From RGEC01 sp964626685 (GTDB taxonomy: Bacteria > Bacteroidota > Bacteroidia > NS11-12g > UBA955), in NCBI GenBank assembly GCA_964626685.1, contig CAZVJY010000032.1, positions 1-11,202 on the forward strand: DNA of 11,202 nt, in the 5' to 3' direction. A program made the translations under genes and the position numbers. The notes below the pieces were generated by a model, which worked only from the letters and a program-made list of their open reading frames with translations, ran no database searches and was not told where the DNA came from. Below are positions 6,957-11,202 of the stretch, piece after piece. The first letter of the stretch is position 1. Every line of letters begins with the position of its first letter.

Positions 6957-8159
6957 TCATGGCAAGTTCTCGCGCACCGGAGTGCCGGGTTGGGCGAGCG
7001 CTTTCATGCAGGCGGCACATGCCAGAGTGGAAAAAAGCAACCGTTGCTTGGAAATCGGAGGGGTCTCTGTCAGGAAAAAATCCTCGATCAGCCGAGAGAG
7101 TCGCGCGAAGTGTGGGTAGAACAACTCCTTGGGCCCGGAGAGTGGAGCGGCAGCCACGGGGTTCTCCATGCCCTCCACTTCGCAAGCCCAAGCCCATTTG
7201 CGGATGGTGCCATGCAACCGAACAAGTGTCGCCGTGAGCCCATCGCGGAATGTCAATTCAAAAAGTTCAATCGCCTCGGATTGGTTATCCAAACGGCTCC
7301 AGACCGCATCTCGGACCTCGGGATCGACCACTCCCAAGGCAGCATCCAAAAGCCCGCGCGGCATCCTGCCCTCCCGGATCGCCTCCCAAGCCGAATCGCC
7401 AGTCCACGCGGTGATCTCAGCCAACCTGTAGTCGCCGCCCTTCCGGCGCTCGACAACAGATCCAAGAACCTCCAGAGCATGAAATAGGTAGCTTTCCAAA
7501 TCCCCCCAACAGGTCATCGCCACGCGCCGGATTCCGCATCCCGCCAAGGGCGGGGGGGGAGGGAGCATCGGACAATGCGGGGTGCAGGAGCCCCCGAAAA
7601 AGGGAAGGCCGACCCGCTCGATCCGGGCGAACATTTCCTTCGCATAGGCTGGATTCCAAGAAAAGTGCTTGTCGAAATATAGCGGAATGCGGCAACCGGA
7701 CTCCTCGATCACTTCCATCACCGCATCGAACATTTCCTTTCTCGGATACTGTTTTTGCTTGAAGGCATTGAAGGGGTAATCCCCGTGTTCGCCGATGAGC
7801 ATCACAGCGTCCACGGCGAGTTTGCCTGTGCCGAGTGTGAGGGCATCTCGGATGTCCGGCGAATCCCGCACCCCATGCTCTTCAATCAATGGCCGGGATT
7901 GGTCATCCGGCCCGCGCTGGAGAAGATGAAGCGAGGCAAGACGCGTCCGCGCCCCGGTCCAGCCATACTCCACATCGGTCGGCAAAGGATCCACCCAGCG
8001 CCTTGTGATCACATGCGCATGGGAGTTCGGCGTGTAGGCCGTCGCCACCACGGCGATGCGGAAGTCCCTGTCGCCAGACAGCCGGGAGCGGGCGATAGAG
8101 TTCATGGCAGCGCCACTTGGTTCAGCACCTTGGTCAGCGATGGGATTGGAGATTTTCAT
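6957..8159 (-). CDS. Conserved uncharacterised protein (GEHGDYP family)
   Basis: A 400-residue protein that I recognise only as a family recurring in planctomycetes and verrucomicrobia without assigned function. From the ATG at 8159, the first conserved block is FRIAVVATAYTPNSHAH at 33-49, a Rossmann-like first strand followed by His residues. Next come LAVDAVMLIGEHGDYP (about 114-129), YPRKEMFDAV, IPLYFDKHFSW at 158-168, GGSCTP, a proline run at 200-204, SYLFHALE at 223-230, VERRKGGD at 236-243, and FRDGLTATLVRLHG. The many His, Asp and Glu residues in conserved blocks suggest a metal- or sugar-binding enzyme, but this is inference. GTG at 8168 and ATG at 8105 are alternative starts; none has a good SD, and everything before residue 33 looks unconserved. 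It lies between the secreted protein and the sulfatases in an apparent operon. Confidence 0.85.
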   Translation of the reverse strand: MKISNPIADQGAEPSGAAMNSIARSRLSGDRDFRIAVVATAYTPNSHAHVITRRWVDPLPTDVEYGWTGARTRLASLHLLQRGPDDQSRPLIEEHGVRDSPDIRDALTLGTGKLAVDAVMLIGEHGDYPFNAFKQKQYPRKEMFDAVMEVIEESGCRIPLYFDKHFSWNPAYAKEMFARIERVGLPFFGGSCTPHCPMLPPPPPLAGCGIRRVAMTCWGDLESYLFHALEVLGSVVERRKGGDYRLAEITAWTGDSAWEAIREGRMPRGLLDAALGVVDPEVRDAVWSRLDNQSEAIELFELTFRDGLTATLVRLHGTIRKWAWACEVEGMENPVAAAPLSGPKELFYPHFARLSRLIEDFFLTETPPISKQRLLFSTLACAACMKALAQPGTPVRENLP

Positions 8160-8212
8160 TCTATGCACGTTTCTTACACGAATCCGGGCCGTGGATTGCC
8201 TCTGCGGGATTT

Positions 8213-8896
8213 TTACTGGATTCGTTCGAGGGAGATGTTGTCCACGAAGATTTTTTGCGGCTCCTTGACTTCACCCATGGCGATGAATCGGACTTCCAGT
8301 CTTGGCTTGGGGGAACTCGGCAATTCCGTAACGATGAAGTCCTTCGAAAACTCGACCCATTCTCCTTTGGAATTCAGTTCGAAGGGCTTATCGTCATTGT
8401 TTTGAGCAGGTTTGATGATGTCCGTGGTTTTGCTTTTGGAACCGGAACTCAAGCGCAGATTCGCTCGGATTCTGGTGCTGGATTGGTTGGGATCCGTTTT
8501 TAAAAAGGCACGCAGGCGGTAGGTGCCCGGGTCGGGCAGATCCACGGTCTGCCTGATGGTAGCCCATCGAGGCCCCTCGTGGGCGATCAATGCACAGGCA
8601 GTCCCTTCCTGGGCTCCTTCGGTGACGCGCGTGAATGTCGCCACCGTGGCCACGCCCTTTGCGCTGTCGGCATGAGCGGGATCGGTATGTGTGTCCCATT
8701 CCAAGAGGGAATTCCCTTCCGATGATTCAAATCCAGGATTTTTAATAGTGACTGCCTCGGCAGCAAAGGCATGCCTTCCTGTCATAAAAATCCCAAAGCC
8801 AACGAGGAGCGAACAAAACGACAATCCGAACGGAATAGAATTTTTCCGAATTCGCAGAGGGGTATTTTTTTGATTGGAAGTCAAATCAGAATTCAT
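8213..8896 (-). CDS. Secreted protein with carbohydrate-binding-like beta domain
   Basis: A 227-residue protein with a signal peptide: basic residues at 15-18 (RIRK), hydrophobic core LSFCSLLVGFGIFMTG at 25-40, and likely cleavage after AFA at 45. The mature part starts TIKNPGFES, followed by LLEWDTH, then RWATIRQTVDLPDPGTYRLRAF, and ends with IFVDNISLERI. The NxGFE opening, the central 'pressure to rise' Q.V...G.Y.L strand and the F.DN.SL ending are the layout of CBM4/9 or galactose-binding-like beta-sandwiches. No catalytic domain is present. It could hold a polysaccharide outside the cell. ATG at 8896 has no SD. The stop lies 44-53 bases before the next gene, so co-transcription is likely. 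Fold moderately sure, ligand unknown. Confidence 0.78.
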   Translation of the reverse strand: MNSDLTSNQKNTPLRIRKNSIPFGLSFCSLLVGFGIFMTGRHAFAAEAVTIKNPGFESSEGNSLLEWDTHTDPAHADSAKGVATVATFTRVTEGAQEGTACALIAHEGPRWATIRQTVDLPDPGTYRLRAFLKTDPNQSSTRIRANLRLSSGSKSKTTDIIKPAQNNDDKPFELNSKGEWVEFSKDFIVTELPSSPKPRLEVRFIAMGEVKEPQKIFVDNISLERIQ

Positions 8897-8952
8897 TCAG
8901 TGAAATGTTGAGGGTTGCTAAGGATTTTCAAGAGAGGGTTCCATTCACAAGG

Positions 8953-9001
8953 GCGGAACGTGGAAAAGAGGTTTTTTTGTGTCTCGTTTCTCACGTTCCG
9001 C
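8953..9001. repeat. Large stem-loop between EF-hand and secreted-protein genes
   Basis: GCGGAACGTG at 8953-8962 pairs perfectly with CACGTTCCGC at 8992-9001. After a single-T bulge the inner arms GAAAAGAG and CTCGTTTC pair at seven of eight positions, leaving a 12-base loop holding seven Ts (seven As on the other strand). The stem is about 18 base pairs. No T run follows on either strand, so it is not a classical terminator. It may still end EF-hand transcription, stabilise an mRNA end, or be a mobile palindromic unit. Confidence 0.75.
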
Positions 9002-9034
9002 ACTATGAAATGCCAACGCTAAGGCAGGCAGGAT

Positions 9035-9346
9035 TTAATCTTCTCCCGACTCTTTTTTGTCTTTGCTCGGATCTTTCTTCTTGTTGCCGGCAGCTGTGAA
9101 TTCCTCGAGGCTGATGGCGCCATCCTTGTTTGTATCCGCTTTAGCGAACCGCTTCTCTGCCTTTGCCGGATCTTTGATCTTGGTCGAGAACTCCGCTTTG
9201 CTGAGGGATCCATTTTTATCGGTATCCATTTTCGCAAAAGCATCCTGAGGAGATTTTTCAGGTTTGCTTTTCGACTGTTCCTCGGCGCTGAGGGTGGGAA
9301 TGACGGCCAGCAAAAGAGTGGCCAGAAGTTTGATGTGGATTTTCAT
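9035..9346 (-). CDS. Secreted small EF-hand protein
   Basis: 103 residues. The signal peptide MKIHIKLLATLLLAVIPTLS is probably cleaved after A21, leaving an 82-residue mature protein. It carries two calcium-binding EF-hand loops: DTDKNGSLSKAE at 41-52 and DTNKDGAISLEE at 71-82, each with the 1,3,5 acidic/Asn ligands and Glu at position 12. The C-terminal tail is rich in Lys, Asp and Glu. Small exported EF-hand proteins are frequent in planctomycetes and verrucomicrobia; their role is mostly unknown, with calcium binding at the cell surface the safe statement. ATG at 9346 has no SD but a C/A-rich, G-free leader (several ACAA units). An inverted repeat lies about 90 bases upstream. Probably its own transcription unit. 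Confidence 0.92.
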   Translation of the reverse strand: MKIHIKLLATLLLAVIPTLSAEEQSKSKPEKSPQDAFAKMDTDKNGSLSKAEFSTKIKDPAKAEKRFAKADTNKDGAISLEEFTAAGNKKKDPSKDKKESGED

Positions 9347-9433
9347 TTGTTGGTTTGTTGTGGGTTTGTTTGCGTTCCAGGGGAAAATGTTGAGTTCTGA
9401 AAAGCCTTTGTAAAAGTGCAGATAGAATTTAAA

Positions 9434-9474
9434 ATGTCACACCAGTCTTGTGATTATGTTCCAGTGTGTGACAT
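9434..9474. promoter_or_regulatory. Inverted repeats upstream of the EF-hand gene (candidate operator)
   Basis: ATGTCACAC at 9434-9442 and GTGTGACAT at 9466-9474 are perfect 9-base inverted arms with 23 bases between. Nested within is TCACA-N7-TGTGA at 9437-9453, a half-site pattern resembling (but one base off) the TGTGA/TCACA spacing of CRP/FNR-type sites in reverse order. The position 88-128 bases before the EF-hand start fits a regulatory site. Confidence 0.4.
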
Positions 9475-9527
9475 CGATTGTGTAGGGCGATTTCTTCCAA
9501 AAATTTGACATTTTCGATCAAATACAC

Positions 9528-9659
9528 CTATTCGAGAGTGGTAAGAAAATTGGAGAAAAACTCCACTCCGCGATCCAGATCTTCGAGAGGGAGAAACTCG
9601 TTGGCTGTATGCGCCTGTTCCAGAGAACCTGGGTCGGCAACCACGCGCGGAATGAATTC
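9528..9659 (-). pseudogene. C-terminal remnant of an M20-family peptidase
   Basis: The minus-strand frame ending in TAG at 9530-9528 encodes 43 residues, EFIPRVVADPG then SLEQAHTANEFLPLEDL and a terminal helix GVEFFSNFLTTLE. This matches the end of M20 metallopeptidases (ArgE/DapE/CPG2 type): G.PtvvfGPGs..qAHt.dEf..leel..gv.f...fl. The His of AHT is a zinc ligand in the family. Upstream of residue E the frame continues a short way but loses all resemblance, and the PIG-L gene stop is only 109 bases away. The catalytic core is therefore missing: a truncated relic, probably left by deletion. It is too short to fold alone. Confidence 0.6.
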
Positions 9660-9768
9660 CCAACAAAAAGCATTCCCAGGACTATTCCGAGAAATCGGAG
9701 ATACAGAATGGCAGTTTGGGAAAAACCCAAGGGCAACCGGGCAATCTTGGGAGGAAACATCATTTGAC
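9660..9768. other. Spacer between PIG-L gene and M20 remnant
   Basis: I see no gene or clear signal here. The minus-strand frame at 9763-9518 starts with a hydrophobic stretch (TAILYLRFLGIVLGMLFVG), but it runs over the M20 remnant in another frame and resembles nothing. The deletion junction that truncated the peptidase probably lies here. Confidence 0.4.
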
Positions 9769-10638
9769 TTAACGGCTGTTTCTTATCAATTCCATCGCCA
9801 AAGGGCCGTGGATGGGCTGCGGTTTGCCGGAAATTTTAGAGTCGATCCGTGTGGGCCGTCTAACCCACGAAAAGCACTCGGATGACGACACTCCACCGGT
9901 GGCACCATAAAAATCCGCCAACAACCTGTGCCCGAAGCCAGGTGACAAGGCGTTCGGTTTTTGACACGCGTGTAGTCCGATCAAGGCCATTTTTCGATCC
10001 AAGAGACCTGGATAATCGACACGTGTATCCCAAGCAGAACTGCTATCCCCGAACATCGTGATCCCCTCGAACCAAGTCAGCAGTCCGCCTGCGTAGCCGC
10101 GCTCCACAGCGTCCCAAAACGCCCGGACGACAAGAAGCGATGTCGCAAAGTGCTCGATATTCAAAGCCGCAGGAGGGTGGGTCAGAATGACTTCGGGATC
10201 GTTTTCAAGGATGAGTGAAACCAGCTTATCCACGCTGGGCTTGTCCTCGTAGGCCGTGAGAATCGTGGGGATGTCGGCCGGCATCCCTTCCGGGAGGGGG
10301 GCTCCGAACCGCACGACCTCCCTTTCGAGTCCGTTGCCGGTATTATAGTGGCGTTGAGGGTGGTCCAAGTGAATGGGCGTCGTTCCGAGAACAGCCGCTG
10401 CGGCATCGCACTCGCTTTTGCGCCGCTTCATTTGTTCGATCGGCCGCAATCTTGGCCTCGATACAATCTTCCCATTCTCCCATTCCCGTATCCCGCCGGA
10501 CATGTTGTTCGTGGTCATCACATAGACGACCCGGTAGCCCTGCTCATGATACTTCAACAAGGTTCCTCCAGCCCACAACTCAATATCGTCGGCATGGGCT
10601 CCAATCGCCATGACCACCCGCTTCATACCTTCATGCAT
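9769..10638 (-). CDS. PIG-L/LmbE-family zinc deacetylase
   Basis: Predicted N-acetyl-sugar deacetylase, 289 residues, cytoplasmic (no signal peptide). The family's zinc and catalytic motif appears at 14-20 as AHADDIE, with Ala replacing the usual Pro of AHPDDxE; His15 and Asp18 would bind zinc and Asp17 act as base. The third ligand is His163 in THPPAALNIEH (153-163). GGTLLKYHEQGYRVVYVMTT is the usual first helix and strand. Members remove acetyl groups from GlcNAc in glycolipids, GlcNAc-inositol or free sugars; the substrate here is unknown. ATG at 10638 has GAGGA seven bases upstream; a second in-frame ATG follows at 10626. The M20 remnant downstream suggests it once preceded an amidohydrolase gene. 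A minus-strand frame ends in TAATG over this start, hinting at a former upstream gene. Confidence 0.92.
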   Translation of the reverse strand: MHEGMKRVVMAIGAHADDIELWAGGTLLKYHEQGYRVVYVMTTNNMSGGIREWENGKIVSRPRLRPIEQMKRRKSECDAAAAVLGTTPIHLDHPQRHYNTGNGLEREVVRFGAPLPEGMPADIPTILTAYEDKPSVDKLVSLILENDPEVILTHPPAALNIEHFATSLLVVRAFWDAVERGYAGGLLTWFEGITMFGDSSSAWDTRVDYPGLLDRKMALIGLHACQKPNALSPGFGHRLLADFYGATGGVSSSECFSWVRRPTRIDSKISGKPQPIHGPLAMELIRNSR

Positions 10639-11202
10639 TATTGCATCCTCGCAAGGGCTCGTATGGGATCAAGAAGATTCTTCGTTGAATTTGATGGTTG
10701 CCAATTCACATTATGGGGTTTTTCTTGTTCCATCTCATCCAATCCGGGTGACCGCCGGTGCCAGCTCGAATTCCCATCTGGCCACTCAATCGGTCCGAAT
10801 TGGTGGAAGAATATCACGATTTCCAGCGGTTGGCGATTTGGAGATGGATGTGGAAGTGGCGGACGGGATGGCTATTGCATTCGAAGCGATAAGCCGGGCC
10901 AGCATAGAATCGACTATTCTTCCCGATCCTCCATGGCTAGCGAGGCGCAAGGCTCGTTCGCACTGGTTTGGCGCGAATGGAGAGCGCTATCGACATGCAT
11001 GTTCCCGATGGCTTTGGTTTCGAAGCCCTTCATTCAAACTCAAGACGAAAGGCTCGGGATGTGGCTTCAAAGTGCATGTGAAAGCCCGAGGTTACCGGCA
11101 CGCTCAGAAGTAGATGCGAATGGTAGATGCAGGGTGTTTCGAGAGAAGGCGCCATGGGGCAAGCCTTGTAGGTTTTTGCCAAAGTCCGCCGCCCGCTTAA
11201 TG
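10639..11202. other. Right-edge region, stop-poor, no supported gene
   Basis: A 564-base stretch with no protein I recognise on either strand. A plus-strand frame is open from ATG 10663 to the window edge (180 codons), and another from 10610 to 11113. The first is rich in Cys, Trp and Ser, does not favour G/C at third positions as the real genes here do, and resembles nothing, so both are probably chance. On the minus strand a frame ending NLLDPIRALARMQ stops in TAATG over the PIG-L start, the arrangement expected of an upstream operon gene. It is open for only about 80 codons and looks unconserved; it may be a decayed gene. Confidence 0.35.
10646..10650 (-). promoter_or_regulatory. Shine-Dalgarno site for PIG-L gene
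   Basis: GAGGA lies seven bases before ATG at 10638 on the minus strand. It favours this ATG over the one at 10626, where the nearest purine-rich run is only about one base away. Confidence 0.55.

Noticed and set aside
6889..6960. Possible 23-codon minus-strand gene starting ATGA over the stop of the 400-residue protein
   Set aside because: Too short, no SD and no recognisable sequence; overlap of this kind can arise by chance.
7545..7570. Homopolymer G run in the 400-residue gene as a possible frameshift error
   Set aside because: The frame and conserved spacing continue correctly on both sides, giving only a proline run.
7755..8405. 216-codon plus-strand frame over two minus-strand genes
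   Set aside because: Antisense to the conserved 400-residue protein and the secreted protein; no protein-like features.
9518..9763. 81-codon minus-strand frame with a hydrophobic stretch
   Set aside because: It overlaps the M20 remnant in another frame, has no SD, and its second half is simply the shifted M20 sequence.
1..11202. CRISPR arrays, tRNA or rRNA genes, transposases
   Set aside because: No regularly spaced direct repeats, cloverleaf-like sequences or transposase motifs seen on either strand.

Overview
The window is an 11.2 kb piece of a bacterial scaffold with moderate-to-high G+C and one 100-N assembly gap. The gene content is typical of the Planctomycetes-Verrucomicrobia superphylum, most likely Verrucomicrobiota: three sulfatases, a Gfo/Idh/MocA oxidoreductase, a PIG-L deacetylase, an HGGGW esterase, a tiny secreted EF-hand protein, and a ~400-residue family that I associate with those phyla. 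Several genes have no Shine-Dalgarno (SD) sequence, which also fits. The phylum is an inference; no rRNA or other marker is present.

Layout, left to right. 1-214: no supported gene. 215-1383 (-): Gfo/Idh/MocA oxidoreductase, interrupted by the N gap. 1384-1521: divergent control region with an 11/12-matching inverted repeat. 1522-2982 (+): sulfatase 1. 2990-3011: weak terminator between convergent genes. 3016-8896 (-): a probable operon, read right to left as a secreted carbohydrate-binding-like protein, a conserved uncharacterised protein, sulfatase 3 (CVPAR variant), a sulfatase resembling heparan N-sulfatase (SGSH), and an HGGGW/GTSAG esterase. The last three are tightly coupled: a 4-nt TTGA overlap, then a 3-nt gap, with two successive TTG starts each preceded by a good SD. 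8953-9001: a large perfect-armed hairpin. 9035-9346 (-): secreted EF-hand protein with an inverted repeat upstream. 9528-9659 (-): the C-terminal remnant of an M20 peptidase. 9769-10638 (-): PIG-L/LmbE deacetylase. 10639-11202: stop-poor DNA with no supported gene.

How the genes may work together: the sulfatases, esterase, deacetylase and sugar-type dehydrogenase suggest stripping of sulfate, O-acyl and possibly N-acyl groups from a sulfated sugar, followed by oxidation. An N-sulfated or N-acetylated amino sugar is a candidate because one sulfatase is SGSH-like and a PIG-L deacetylase lies nearby. Sulfatases 2 and 3 have no signal peptide, so small imported sugars in the cytoplasm are the likelier substrates. 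No glycosidase, lyase or transporter is present in the window. The least explained elements are the 400-residue conserved family, the esterase with an unusual C-terminal half, and the inverted repeats.
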